Shown: positions 25,629 to 35,144, counted from the stretch's first letter. The stretch: DNA of 64,000 bases from Pseudomonadota bacterium (GCA_021323945.1 JAJPKA010000020.1:372001-436000), one strand, 5' to 3'. Translations and numbers: made by a program. The notes: generated by a model not told the origin, from the letters alone.

Positions 25629-27293
25629 CTAATCTTGGCGGCCGTTGACGGAGACCATTGTGCAGAGTTCGGGTCCCTGCCGGTCGGTGCTTTGCCCGTA
25701 TGCTGCTGTCAGAGCGAGCGCGACAAGAGTCAGGGCAAAGCAGCTTTCCGCAAAGACATCACCGATTTCTGTATAGAGCGTCCGTGTTGAGCGCCAATAG
25801 ACTCGCTCGGTTTCGGTACCGCGCTTGAACAACGCCGTGCGCGCTGTGATCGTGCCGTCCGCCTGGATCACCGCGCTGATTCCGGTGTTGGCGACTCGAA
25901 TCATTGGCACCTTGGTTTCCACCGAACGCATCGCTGCCATCGCCAGCAACTGATAGGGCGCGGAACTGGTGCCGTACCACGCATCGTTAGTTATGTTTAC
26001 CAGGATATCCGCCCCACGCTTGACCGCCATGCGCGTTAAATTCGGAAAGACGCTTTCGTAACAAATCAGGACGGCTAGTTTCGCACCGTGGATCGTAAAT
26101 AAGGTTTGCTCGTGGCCAGCGAACATGTCACCAAAGCCGGTGACAATTCGGTTTACCAGACCGCCCAACAACGCTCTAAACGGGACATACTCCCCGAAGG
26201 GTACAAGCCGGATCTTGTCGTACCAGGCCACCACCTGGCCCTGACCTGATACGAGATATGCCCGGTTATAAAAGCCCAGCCGATGGTTTTCTACTGCGAG
26301 CGCGGGTGCGCCGAACAGGATCGGTTCGTGAATGCGGGCGGCAAGCCCTAGTAGCCGTCGGCGATAGCTGGCATCCTCGACAAAACGTTCGGGGTAACGG
26401 TCATCCGGTTGAAAAAAGAAAGCGGCTGCAGCTTCAGGCCAAACGATCAGATCCGCCCCTCGTCCCGCTGCCATTTCGCTCTGCGAGCGATATATTTCAA
26501 AACTGGTTGCGAGGAAGTTCGGGTCCCATTTGAGAGACTGGGGTATATCTCCTTGAACCATTGCTACCTTGAGCGAACCTCGGGATGACACGGTTGACAA
26601 TTGGTGGGTTCGCCACGTGCCAAAGAGCAGTGCCAAAGCCATCGTAGCGGTAAGAGTGGCCAAGCCGATGCTCTGTTCGCGCCGCGAAAAGCCGCGAAAA
26701 ATAATCGCGTACGCGACGATATTGAAAAACATGATCAGGCCGGACACGCCATAGACGCCGCTGAATTCGGCAAATTGCACCAACTCAATGTTCCGATAGG
26801 CCGCATAGCCAAGTAGATTCCAGGGAAAGCCAATCGGAAAGTAGGTACGGACCCATTCCAGGGCCACCCATGCAATCGGTATGGTCAGAAGACGTGTTAT
26901 TCCGAGCCGCTGGCCGACCAGCTCGCCACTCCAGATCGCGACGCCGGTATAGATTCCCATAATAGCTGCCAAAAGGAGCATCGGCAGCACTGCGAGGGGC
27001 GTGGGGACATCGGCGAAATCGTGCAAGGCTATGACTACCCAATAAAGCGAGCCGACAAAACAGACGAACCCTTGCAGCCACGAATAACCAAAAACCGCCT
27101 TAAGTGAACCTCCGCGAATAGCACAAAATAAGGGAATAAAGGCTATCCAGGCTAGCAGACCCAGGTCAGCTTTAGGGAATGCTGCCGCCAATGCACCGCC
27201 ACTGACCGTCGCGAGCCCCAAACGCGTCCATTTGTCCGGCGAGAATTTCAACTGAGACCGAACAACTCGCGCAGGGGTAAAACTCCGGCGCAT
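25629..27293 (-). CDS. lnt: apolipoprotein N-acyltransferase Lnt
   Basis: 554 aa. About six N-terminal membrane segments are followed by the nitrilase-like domain with the catalytic triad Glu287 (IVWPEAAAA), Lys360 (WYDKIRLVPFGEYVPF) and Cys411 (LICYESVFP). It N-acylates the diacylglyceryl cysteine of outer-membrane lipoproteins, so it supports a diderm cell envelope. Its start overlaps the preceding gene by about 46 bases; the first roughly 20 residues are polar and a later start is possible. It is the last gene of a phoH-ybeY-unknown-lnt run, an arrangement close to the ybeZYX-lnt operon of proteobacteria but lacking the CorC/YbeX gene. Confidence 0.95.
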   Translation of the reverse strand: MRRSFTPARVVRSQLKFSPDKWTRLGLATVSGGALAAAFPKADLGLLAWIAFIPLFCAIRGGSLKAVFGYSWLQGFVCFVGSLYWVVIALHDFADVPTPLAVLPMLLLAAIMGIYTGVAIWSGELVGQRLGITRLLTIPIAWVALEWVRTYFPIGFPWNLLGYAAYRNIELVQFAEFSGVYGVSGLIMFFNIVAYAIIFRGFSRREQSIGLATLTATMALALLFGTWRTHQLSTVSSRGSLKVAMVQGDIPQSLKWDPNFLATSFEIYRSQSEMAAGRGADLIVWPEAAAAFFFQPDDRYPERFVEDASYRRRLLGLAARIHEPILFGAPALAVENHRLGFYNRAYLVSGQGQVVAWYDKIRLVPFGEYVPFRALLGGLVNRIVTGFGDMFAGHEQTLFTIHGAKLAVLICYESVFPNLTRMAVKRGADILVNITNDAWYGTSSAPYQLLAMAAMRSVETKVPMIRVANTGISAVIQADGTITARTALFKRGTETERVYWRSTRTLYTEIGDVFAESCFALTLVALALTAAYGQSTDRQGPELCTMVSVNGRQD

Positions 27294-27799
27294 GGTGGTG
27301 CGCCATCAAAGCGGTCGTAGAGTTCGTCGACATCGCGCCAACTTTCCACCAATGCGACCGAGCCTTGGTCGGGCAGCTTTAGTTGCTCCGGAACCCGCCA
27401 CTCGCGTTCGAAAGTCCAATCTACTGGTGGGGTCTGGGTCAGATCGATGGCTACGACCCGCCACAACTCGCGCTCGTCAAGCATCTGACAAGCTTCCGGC
27501 CACGGCATATAGATGACCGGACGCGCCCCCATCGAGAAGGCGTAGCGTTTGTCCACGGCGATCCCGAACGGCTCATAACGTCTCCGGTTGGCGGGCACTA
27601 GCAGCCGGTTGAGTTCGGACCATTGAGCGTCGAACAGACAAACGACACAACGCGTGGTACGCACCATCCGGCTCGATCCCTTGATGATGCGCGAACGCAG
27701 GATAGCTTCAAGATTGTCCATCGCGTCGCCTTGCACTGACCGGCGTGTGAAATGAGTCAACATCGACCCTGAAGGAACCAATACCGGCTTTTCAGTCAT
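27248..27799 (-). CDS. hypothetical protein in the ybeY-lnt operon
   Basis: 183 aa, soluble. It begins with a LTHFTRRS segment and NLEAILRSRIIKGSSRMVR, then RRYEPFGIAVDKRYAFSMGARPVIY and later DWTFEREWRVP. This layout (leading LTHFT, a GIA or GIG strand, a conserved EREWR) reminds me of AbiGi/DUF2971-type or DarT-like ADP-ribosyltransferase-fold proteins, but I would not assign function. It overlaps ybeY by eight bases upstream and lnt by about 46 bases downstream, so it is tightly embedded in the operon at the place where other bacteria carry ybeX/corC. Confidence 0.6.
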   Translation of the reverse strand: MTEKPVLVPSGSMLTHFTRRSVQGDAMDNLEAILRSRIIKGSSRMVRTTRCVVCLFDAQWSELNRLLVPANRRRYEPFGIAVDKRYAFSMGARPVIYMPWPEACQMLDERELWRVVAIDLTQTPPVDWTFEREWRVPEQLKLPDQGSVALVESWRDVDELYDRFDGAPPCAGVLPLRELFGLS

Positions 27800-28397
27800 C
27801 TGCTTTATTCAGCCGCGCAGGTAGAGGTCGACAGACCTCAAGGATGGAGCTGGTTGCGAGGTGTTTAGAATGTTTCAGTTTCGCTCGAGGCGATCTATCC
27901 CGCGCCTGGAGTGCTGTCGACAACTCGCGCTCGAGCGCAAACATGCGGCGCGCTTCCGCCCGCGATCTCTCGTGATCGTAACCCAGCAAATGCAGCACAC
28001 CATGGATCAGGAGCGAACGTAAGCGGAACTCGAGTGGAACCGCCATTCGTATCGCCTGGCGCAGCGCGGTATCAACCGAGATCACCACGTCTCCCAGTGG
28101 GCGCGGTAAGATGGCGTGGGGAAGCTGCAGTCCCCCACTGGACGGCCGGTGTTCGAGTTGTGGAAATGACAGGACATCGGTGGGGCGGTCCTTCCCACGA
28201 AAGCTCCGGTTCAACTGCCTGATTGCCTCGTCACCAGTCAGCACCACCGAAAGCTCGTAATCCTGTAGGCACAGCAGCTTTAAAAGAGCGCGCGCGTCGC
28301 TGATGACCGTGCGCTTAAGGTGGCGCGGGCCTGATGTTTCATGCTTGACAGTGACGGCCCCCACCACGACTTCGGCTCCGAACCTGATGACGCTCAA
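27792..28397 (-). CDS. ybeY: endoribonuclease YbeY (rRNA maturation factor)
   Basis: 201 aa. The zinc-binding signature HGVLHLLGYDHE is present at about residue 132-143, preceded by the conserved SFRGKDRPTDVLSFP and LGDVVISVDTA. YbeY processes 16S rRNA 3' ends and takes part in ribosome quality control. The last 40 residues after ALERELS are a basic, variable tail longer than usual. Lies 15 bases downstream of phoH and overlaps the next gene, in the conserved phoH-ybeY order. Confidence 0.95.
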   Translation of the reverse strand: MSVIRFGAEVVVGAVTVKHETSGPRHLKRTVISDARALLKLLCLQDYELSVVLTGDEAIRQLNRSFRGKDRPTDVLSFPQLEHRPSSGGLQLPHAILPRPLGDVVISVDTALRQAIRMAVPLEFRLRSLLIHGVLHLLGYDHERSRAEARRMFALERELSTALQARDRSPRAKLKHSKHLATSSILEVCRPLPARLNKADD

Positions 28398-28412
28398 CTA
28401 CCTGGGCAAAGC

Positions 28413-29408
28413 TCAGTCGCCTGAATCCGTCGTCGCCGTGCCTTCGTTGAAGGATTCGTATGCGGTAATGATTGCCTGCACGAGTCGATGCCGGACCACA
28501 TCGCGCTCGTTGAAGTAAATAAAGCGAATACCCTCGGTATTTGCCAAGACGGTCCGTGCTTCTTTTAGCCCGGAGAGTTTCCCGCTCGGCAGATCGATTT
28601 GCGTGATATCACCGGTGATGACAGCCTTCGAACCATAACCTAGACGGGTCAGAAACATCTTCATCTGTTCCGAAGTGGTGTTCTGCGCTTCGTCCAGGAT
28701 GATGAAAGAGTCATTCAAGGTTCGCCCGCGCATAAAGGCCAGAGGTGCGACTTCGATTGTGCCCCTTTCGAGCATCCGGCGCGCCCGGTCGAAGTCAACC
28801 ATATCGTGCAGCGCATCATACAATGGCCTCAGGTAGGGATTAACTTTCTCGGCCAGGTCACCGGGTAAAAACCCAAGTTTCTCGCCAGCTTCAACTGCCG
28901 GGCGGCATAAGACCATGCGCGTTACCTGGTTTTTCATTAGTGCCGCCAAGGCCATTGCCATAGCCAAATAAGTTTTTCCAGTGCCAGCGGGTCCTATACC
29001 AAAGACGATATCGTGAGTCCGAATCGCATCGATATAGGCCTTTTGATTGAGGCTCTTGGGAGAAATTATTCGCTTATGCGCCGAGACGTAGACCGTGTCC
29101 AGGAAAATATCCTTGAGGTCGACGTTGTGGTCCGCACGTAGGATGCGGATCGCGTACTCGACGTCGCCGGAGTATATCGGGTAGCCTCGCTTCAACAAGT
29201 CATAAAGCTCGCTTAGCAGCTTCCCTGACAGTGCCTGCTCGGCGTGGTTTCCGGAGATTTTGAGGCTGCTCCCATTCACCCCGATCTGCACGCCCAGCGC
29301 CTGCTCGATAGTCCGGATGTGGCTATCGTGCTGGCCGAGCAGCTCCGTAAAGAAACGATGATCGTCGAAATGAATTTCGAGGGAATCTTGGTTGGTTACC
29401 TGAGGAAT
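28413..29408 (-). CDS. PhoH family ATPase (YbeZ type), apparently with a non-canonical start
   Basis: The P-loop domain is clear: [19 protein letters not shown] and [19 protein letters not shown]. The nearest usual start is a GTG at 29291, giving 292 aa, but the reading frame upstream encodes the family's N-terminal KH-like part ([16 protein letters not shown] then [15 protein letters not shown]) back to about 29400. Between there and the TAA upstream there is no in-frame ATG, GTG or TTG; the first candidate is ATT at 29408 preceded by GAGAGG about 12 bases away. I therefore annotate from ATT, giving 331 aa, with the start uncertain. PhoH/YbeZ partners YbeY in RNA metabolism. Confidence 0.85.
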   Translation of the reverse strand: MPQVTNQDSLEIHFDDHRFFTELLGQHDSHIRTIEQALGVQIGVNGSSLKISGNHAEQALSGKLLSELYDLLKRGYPIYSGDVEYAIRILRADHNVDLKDIFLDTVYVSAHKRIISPKSLNQKAYIDAIRTHDIVFGIGPAGTGKTYLAMAMALAALMKNQVTRMVLCRPAVEAGEKLGFLPGDLAEKVNPYLRPLYDALHDMVDFDRARRMLERGTIEVAPLAFMRGRTLNDSFIILDEAQNTTSEQMKMFLTRLGYGSKAVITGDITQIDLPSGKLSGLKEARTVLANTEGIRFIYFNERDVVRHRLVQAIITAYESFNEGTATTDSGD

Positions 29409-29587
29409 GGTTCCGTTAAACCTCTCAAATAATTATGAATAGTTCCCGAACGCCAGACTTAAACCAGTTTCGACTCTATCATAATCATTTGGTGTCCTGA
29501 TGGGAATCCCGACAAGAACTCAGACAGATGGGACGCGTCGGGTCCCGGAACCGCCATACACTTAACGCCTTCGCTCCAGCAGGTGAC

Positions 29588-32272
29588 TTACAGCAGCGAC
29601 GCCACCTTGGCGAGTGCTTCATTGAGCCGACTGGCGTCCCGGCCGCCAGCCTGGGCCAATTCCGGTCGTCCCCCACCAGCGCCGCCCACCACGGGTGCAA
29701 TTTGCTTGATGATATCGCCCGCCCTAATCCGCTTTGCCAGGTCGGGAGTCACCGCCACCAAGAGAAGAACCTTGCCGTCGCCCAAGTTCGAACCCAAAGC
29801 GACGACTGCGGACTGGTACTGCTGACGCAAGCGGTCGGCGATGGCTCTCAGTCCTGCCGCGTCAACTCCGTCTACCCGCCGGGTAATGACCTTGACGCCA
29901 CGCACCTCCTGCACCCTTTCACTGCCAACCGTCGGACTCTCGGCTGTGACAAGTTTCTGCTCTAGGGCGCGGAGCTTTCTTTCCAACTCCTTTTCGCGTG
30001 CGACAAGACGCTCCAACCGGACAATAGTCTCGGTATCTCGCGCGCCGAGTTGGCTGTCGATTTGGCGCAGAATCTGCTCGCGCCGGCGAATGCGCTCAAG
30101 CGCCCCCTCACCTGTCAGGGCCTCGATTCGACGGATTCCGGCAGCAACCCCCGTTTCGTTTTCAAGCTTGAACAGACCAATGTCGCCAGTGCGCCGGACA
30201 TGGGTGCCGCCGCATAGTTCGATCGAGAAATCGCCCATTCGAACGACGCGGACCCGATCACCATATTTATCGCCAAAGAATGCCAGCGCCCCAGCCTTTA
30301 TGGCCTCATCGTAGGGCATCTCTTCGACGGTAACATCCGCATTCTCACGAATGCGCGCATTGATCTCTTCTTCGATGGTTTCCAGGTCTTGCGGTGAAAC
30401 GGGACCTCGATGAGAGAAATCGAAACGCAGCCGTTCCGGCGCTACCAGCGAGCCAGCTTGATGCACCTGCCTGCCCAGAATCTCCCGCAAGGCGTAATGC
30501 AACAGATGAGTCGCTGAATGATTTAGCATCGCCGCGTCGCGTCGCGCCCGATCGATCCTCAAGTGAACGCGGCGTCCGCGTTCGAACTCGGCGGCATCAC
30601 CACGCAGCAGCCGGCCCAGGTGAACGATGGCGCCATTGTAGCGGCGCGTGTCAGTAACTTCGATTAGTCCTCCCTCCGCACTTTCGATAACTCCACGGTC
30701 GCCAATCTGGCCGCCACCTTCAGGATAAAAGGGGGTTTCGGCCGTAACAACGCTGATCTGGCCAGGCCCAGCCTGTGCGGTAATAATTTCAGAGTCAGCC
30801 TCATAAAGCGCGTAAAGGAAATGCGAGCGAGTGCCATCGCTGAGCCTAATGTCCGGGGCTGATGCCTCTTCTCGGCGTGCGCCTCGCGCCCGCTCGCGCT
30901 GATCCTGCATCAGACGATTGAACTCGTCGAGATCTACGATGATTCCGTCATCGCGCAGGACGTCCTGGGTCAGGTCGATCGGGAACCCGTAAGTGTCATA
31001 GAGCTTGAATGCAACTTGACCCGGAAAGAGGTTGGATCCGGAATCCCGAATCTTGCGTTTTTCCGACTGAAGGAACTCCAGGCCGCGTTCCAGCGTCTCA
31101 CCAAATTGGTGTTCCTCCTGAGTGATGACTTCCTTAATAACATCTGCCTGCTCCCGGAGCTCTGGGTATGCATCACTCATCGACCGGATTACTCCTTCCG
31201 CAACCATCGACAAAAATGGCTGCTGAACCGAGAGATAGCGGCCGTGTCGGGCGGCGCGCCGAATCAGTCTGCGCAGCACGTATTCCCTGTCGGTGTTGCC
31301 AGGCCGCACTCCGTCGACAATCAAGAAGCACATCGCTCTGGCGTGATCGGCGATGGCCCTGAACGAAACATCCAAACGCGCTTGAGTTGCTGCTTCCCCA
31401 CTGCCGGGCGCAAACCGCTGACCGTACCTGGGGCTGTGGTTGCCGAAAGTTGATGCGGCCAACTCGATGTGCGCGATGATAGTCTTGAAAACATCAATAT
31501 CGTAATTGCCGAGCAACTGACCGGTTTCGAAACCTTGCAAAACTGACGCGACCCGTTCCAGTCCGGTGCCGGTATCAACATGCTTCATCGGTAGTGGCGT
31601 CAGCTTGCCGCTCGTATCCCGGTTATACTGAATGAACACCAGGTTGCCGAGCTCGATAAAACGGGCACAACCGTCGACGTTGACGCCGCAGCTCTTGCCG
31701 CCGTGAGTGCAATGGGCCGAAGCTTCAGGACCGCGGTCAATATGAATTTCTGAGCAGGGTCCGCAGGGCCCCGTTTCACCCATTTCCCAGAAATTGTCCT
31801 TTTCGCCAAAACGCAGGACGCGCTCTTTAGGCAGAACCCCTAATTGGAGCCATAGCTGTTCGGCTTCTTGATCGTCCTGGAAGACGGTCACCCAGAGTCG
31901 CTCTCGCGGAATCTGCCAAATTCTGGTCACCAGCTCCCAGTGCCACTCGATCGCTTCGGCCTTGTAGTAGTCGCCGAAGGACCAATTCCCGAGCATCTCA
32001 AAAAAAGTGTGATGATAACTGTCTCGGCCCACCGCTTCGAGGTCATTGTGTTTGCCAGAAATGCGCAAACATTTTTGGCAGTCGGCGACGCGCGGCGAGG
32101 AAGGAGTGCGAATGCCCAAGAAATAGTCTTTGAATTGAACCATCCCAGCGTTGGTGAAAAGCAGGCTCGGATCGCCTTTAGGGATCAGGGAGGCCGACGG
32201 CACAATGGTGTGATTGTGGCCGGCAAAAAAATCGAGGAAAGATTGGCGGATCCGATTAGTTGTCCAACGCAT
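29588..32272 (-). CDS. alaS: alanyl-tRNA synthetase
   Basis: 894 aa from ATG 32272 (a GTG one codon earlier is also possible). Catalytic domain begins RQSFLDFFAGHNHTIVPSASLIP and continues with LLFTNAGMVQFKDYFLG; the editing domain has the zinc-binding HSATHLLHYALR and CGGTHVRRTGDIG; the C-Ala domain ends with the DGGxx-like GGAGGGRPELAQAGG. Charges tRNA-Ala with alanine and edits mischarged Ser and Gly. Full length for the family. It is downstream of the OsmC-like selenoprotein gene with a 77-base gap and upstream of phoH with 179 bases. Confidence 0.97.
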   Translation of the reverse strand: MRWTTNRIRQSFLDFFAGHNHTIVPSASLIPKGDPSLLFTNAGMVQFKDYFLGIRTPSSPRVADCQKCLRISGKHNDLEAVGRDSYHHTFFEMLGNWSFGDYYKAEAIEWHWELVTRIWQIPRERLWVTVFQDDQEAEQLWLQLGVLPKERVLRFGEKDNFWEMGETGPCGPCSEIHIDRGPEASAHCTHGGKSCGVNVDGCARFIELGNLVFIQYNRDTSGKLTPLPMKHVDTGTGLERVASVLQGFETGQLLGNYDIDVFKTIIAHIELAASTFGNHSPRYGQRFAPGSGEAATQARLDVSFRAIADHARAMCFLIVDGVRPGNTDREYVLRRLIRRAARHGRYLSVQQPFLSMVAEGVIRSMSDAYPELREQADVIKEVITQEEHQFGETLERGLEFLQSEKRKIRDSGSNLFPGQVAFKLYDTYGFPIDLTQDVLRDDGIIVDLDEFNRLMQDQRERARGARREEASAPDIRLSDGTRSHFLYALYEADSEIITAQAGPGQISVVTAETPFYPEGGGQIGDRGVIESAEGGLIEVTDTRRYNGAIVHLGRLLRGDAAEFERGRRVHLRIDRARRDAAMLNHSATHLLHYALREILGRQVHQAGSLVAPERLRFDFSHRGPVSPQDLETIEEEINARIRENADVTVEEMPYDEAIKAGALAFFGDKYGDRVRVVRMGDFSIELCGGTHVRRTGDIGLFKLENETGVAAGIRRIEALTGEGALERIRRREQILRQIDSQLGARDTETIVRLERLVAREKELERKLRALEQKLVTAESPTVGSERVQEVRGVKVITRRVDGVDAAGLRAIADRLRQQYQSAVVALGSNLGDGKVLLLVAVTPDLAKRIRAGDIIKQIAPVVGGAGGGRPELAQAGGRDASRLNEALAKVASLL

Positions 32273-32349
32273 CACTTAAATTTTATCGCATCGCTGGCCA
32301 AACGTGGACCTTGATATTGCATGAACCTCACTGGATGATCCGCGCAAGA

Positions 32350-32802
32350 TCAAGCCTCAGTCTCGTTGATCACCTTCAATTCAACTACAGTATCAGGGGT
32401 CGCGACCGCGACCGAACCGAACAGTGGTCAGCGCCTCTTGTAGGTAGCGACAAATTCTTCGGCTTGAGCTCGCGAAATCCCGCTAATCAGAAACTCCAGC
32501 CGTGCACGTACGAATACAGCAGGCCCTTCGCTGTGCGCCGCCGTGTCTATCACGCCTTCCATTGCAGCTTCGACCCATTTGAGCGGCGCGTTGGCCGCCC
32601 GCGCCAGCCTTTCGATCATCAGGGTGGCGCATCCGGTGATGCCAGCCAGGAACAACTCCGCCGGCCCCGGCGCCTCGCCAGGACCTTCATGTGCCGGGCT
32701 ATCATCGATGACAAAGTGATTGTGACGCGCCGTCCAGATGTGACGGCCAGGCAGGCCGCTACTGACAGTCCTCACCCGCGGACGAATGTAACGCTCTGGC
32801 AT
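32350..32802 (-). CDS. OsmC-like peroxiredoxin-related protein, probable selenoprotein (Sec at codon 125)
   Basis: 150 aa when an in-frame TGA at 32428-32430 is read as selenocysteine. Residues 1-124 are a recognisable OsmC fold with the first conserved cysteine at 58 (AGITGCATLMIERL). At the TGA, the family has its second redox Cys in a C-P motif; the frame continues without interruption as PLFGSVAVATPDTVVEL and ends with TGA at 32350-32352, giving the expected OsmC length. A hairpin with a 6-bp stem and GGTC loop lies 14 bases after the TGA. OsmC/Ohr proteins reduce organic hydroperoxides through a Cys pair. ATG 32802 is the start before the family homology. A truncated 124-aa form would lose the active site. 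Confidence 0.85.
32398..32413 (-). promoter_or_regulatory. SECIS-like hairpin downstream of the in-frame TGA
   Basis: On the mRNA strand, GGTCGC, loop GGTC, then GCGACC: a perfect six-base-pair stem with a guanosine-led apical loop. It begins 14 bases after the TGA, placing the loop 20 bases from it. This agrees with the published bacterial SECIS rules (short GC stem, small loop with G in the first two positions, loop 16-37 bases from the UGA). It lies inside the coding sequence, as bacterial SECIS elements do. Confidence 0.7.
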
Positions 32803-32877
32803 AGATTTGCACCGGGATCGCAGTTGCTCAACTCTAGCATGACAGGACAGGACGGGCGCACGGAAAGGAGGACGGTC

Positions 32878-33240
32878 ATGATAGCGATCAAGCGGGCGTA
32901 CGACCCTCCCAGCCGGGCCGATGGAACACGTATCCTGGTGGACCGGATCTGGCCGCGCGGCCTTAAGAAGCAGGAGCTCCAGATAGACCAATGGATGCGC
33001 GACCTGGGGCCGAGCGACGAGCTCCGAAAGTTCTTCGGCCATGAGCCATCTCGATGGGATGAGTTTCGCAGCCGCTATCGTCAAGAGCTCAAACGCCCGG
33101 AGAAGGCAAAGCTTCTGAGAGAGCTGGTCCGGGTTGCTCGCCTGGGGCGTTTGACGCTGGTCTACGGCGCGAAAGATGAGGTACACAACCAGGCGGTCGT
33201 CCTAAAAGAATTCCTTGAGGAGATGCTAACTCGGGAGTAA
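32878..33240 (+). CDS. DUF488 family protein
   Basis: 120 aa. Typical DUF488 text: IKRAYDPPSRADGTRILVDRIWPRGLKK, FGHEPSRWDEFRSRYRQEL and LTLVYGAKDEVHNQAVVL. The strong AGGAGG before ATG 32878 sets the start. Function is not established; members are small alpha/beta proteins often near stress or nucleotide-related genes. It is divergent from the OsmC-like selenoprotein gene across a 75-base shared promoter region, so the two may be co-regulated. No catalytic residue can be proposed with confidence. Confidence 0.88.
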   Translation: MIAIKRAYDPPSRADGTRILVDRIWPRGLKKQELQIDQWMRDLGPSDELRKFFGHEPSRWDEFRSRYRQELKRPEKAKLLRELVRVARLGRLTLVYGAKDEVHNQAVVLKEFLEEMLTRE

Positions 33241-33283
33241 TGCGTTGCGGTTGGCGTGGCAGCGGCTCGCGCGATGTGAGCGG

Positions 33284-35116
33284 CTACTCAACGGTCACCG
33301 ATTTGGCCAGATTACGTGGTTGATCCACGTCCGTGCCACGGTAGCAGGCAATATGGTAGGCCAGTAACTGAAGAGGCACGGTCGTCAGTACGGGCATCAA
33401 AAACCGGTTGCTGGTAGGCACGTCAATAATTTCCCAGGCTACTTCCTCGAGTTCGGGAGTGCGATGGTCAGTGACCGCAATGATCCGGCCATTGCGGGAC
33501 TCCACTTCCTTCAGGTTGGAAAGAGTTTTGTCGAAAACATTGTCATTCGGAATTATGACCACCACCGGCATCTCTTCATCAATGAGCGCGATCGGCCCGT
33601 GCTTCATCTCGCCGGCGGCATAGCCTTCGGCATGGATGTACGAAATTTCCTTGAGCTTCAGCGCGCCCTCGAGTGCGACCGGATAGTTAATGCCGCGGCC
33701 CAGGTAGAGAAAATCGCGCGCTTTACCATACTTGCGAGCGATTTTCTCGATGTGACGCTCCTGCCCGAGGATCGCCTCGATCTGAGTGGGAATCGCAAAC
33801 GCCGGTTGCAGAAGCTCCTGGGCCTGTGCCGGCCTGAGTCGTCCGATTCGCGACGCGATATGAATTGCCAATAGGTAGAAGGCCTCGATCTGGGTCAGAA
33901 AGCATTTGGTGGTCGTCACGCTAATCTCGGGTCCGCAGCGCGTGTACAACTGCGCATCCGCCTTGCGAGCGATTGACGAATCGACGGTGTTGGTAATCGC
34001 AAGGACATAGGCGCCCCGTCGCTTGGCTTCCTCCATTGCCGCCAAGGTGTCAGCGGTTTCACCCGATTGCGACACTGCGACCACGAATGTGCCGGAATCG
34101 ATTGCGGGGCTGCGGTAGCGGAACTCGGCCGAATAATCGACTTCGGCCGGAATTCCGCACAATTCTTCCACCATGAATTTGCCAATCAGCGAGGAAATCC
34201 ACGAAGCCCCGGCTGAGACCATTACCATCCGGCTGATCGTTTGTGGCCCCGCCGGTGGCAACAGCTCGGTTTCGAAATGTACCTCGGCCGAACCGGTGCT
34301 GACGCGTCCGCTGAGCGTATCGATCCAGGCTTGCGGCTGCTCGCTGATTTCTTTGCGCAGGTAGTGTTGATAGCCACCCTTGGTGGCTTTGACTGGGTCC
34401 CACTCAATCAGACGAGCCGACCGTTGTACCGGCGCACCATCAAACTTGAATAGACTTGCCGAATCAGCGCCGATCTCTGCGAGCTCACCATCCTCCAGAA
34501 CGATTGTACGTCTCGTGTGTTCGAGAATCGCGGGAATATCCGAGGCCACGAAATTCTCGCCGTCGCCCAGGCCGAGTACCAACGGGGTTGCAGTCTTGGC
34601 GGCCACCAATTTGTTGGGTTCCGTTTCGGAAATGACGACGATTGAGAACGAACCACGCAGTTCCGAGACTGCAGCCCGAACTGCGGCGACTAGCGTCTCT
34701 TCCTGTTTGAGTCGCTCTTCTATCAAGTGGGAAATGAGTTCGGTATCGGTCTCTGAGCTGAGTTTGTGGCCACGCTTGAGCAGCACTTCTCGCAGCGCAA
34801 CATAGTTTTCGATAATTCCGTTGTGAATGACTGCAACCGGGCCGGCTTTGTGCGGATGAGCGTTGGTTTCGGAGGGCCGGCCATGTGTCGCCCATCTCGT
34901 GTGGCCGATGCCGATACGGCCGTCCACCGGCATTTCTTGCAGGGTGCGGCGAAGCTTTTCGAGTTTACCGACGGCTCTCCGTATCTCGAGCCTGCCGGCT
35001 CCGCTCAACGTCGCGATCCCCGCGGAGTCGTAACCACGATATTCAAGCCGCTGCAGCCCTCCCAGCAGTATGGGCGCGGCCTCCCGGGAGCCGACGTATC
35101 CAATGATCCCACACAC
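33284..35116 (-). CDS. glmS: glutamine--fructose-6-phosphate aminotransferase (isomerizing) GlmS
   Basis: 610 aa with GTG start at 35116 and GAGGAG upstream. The N-terminal nucleophile Cys2 (MCGIIGYVGSREA), two SIS domains, and the C-terminal LAKSVTVE motif are canonical. It makes glucosamine-6-phosphate, first step to UDP-GlcNAc for peptidoglycan and lipopolysaccharide. It is 28 bases downstream of the glmU 3' half, so the UDP-GlcNAc genes form one unit. No glmS ribozyme-like leader is visible. Confidence 0.97.
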   Translation of the reverse strand: MCGIIGYVGSREAAPILLGGLQRLEYRGYDSAGIATLSGAGRLEIRRAVGKLEKLRRTLQEMPVDGRIGIGHTRWATHGRPSETNAHPHKAGPVAVIHNGIIENYVALREVLLKRGHKLSSETDTELISHLIEERLKQEETLVAAVRAAVSELRGSFSIVVISETEPNKLVAAKTATPLVLGLGDGENFVASDIPAILEHTRRTIVLEDGELAEIGADSASLFKFDGAPVQRSARLIEWDPVKATKGGYQHYLRKEISEQPQAWIDTLSGRVSTGSAEVHFETELLPPAGPQTISRMVMVSAGASWISSLIGKFMVEELCGIPAEVDYSAEFRYRSPAIDSGTFVVAVSQSGETADTLAAMEEAKRRGAYVLAITNTVDSSIARKADAQLYTRCGPEISVTTTKCFLTQIEAFYLLAIHIASRIGRLRPAQAQELLQPAFAIPTQIEAILGQERHIEKIARKYGKARDFLYLGRGINYPVALEGALKLKEISYIHAEGYAAGEMKHGPIALIDEEMPVVVIIPNDNVFDKTLSNLKEVESRNGRIIAVTDHRTPELEEVAWEIIDVPTSNRFLMPVLTTVPLQLLAYHIACYRGTDVDQPRNLAKSVTVE

Positions 35117-35144
35117 GGTTGCGCTCCTCGAGGGTACTGCGAGG

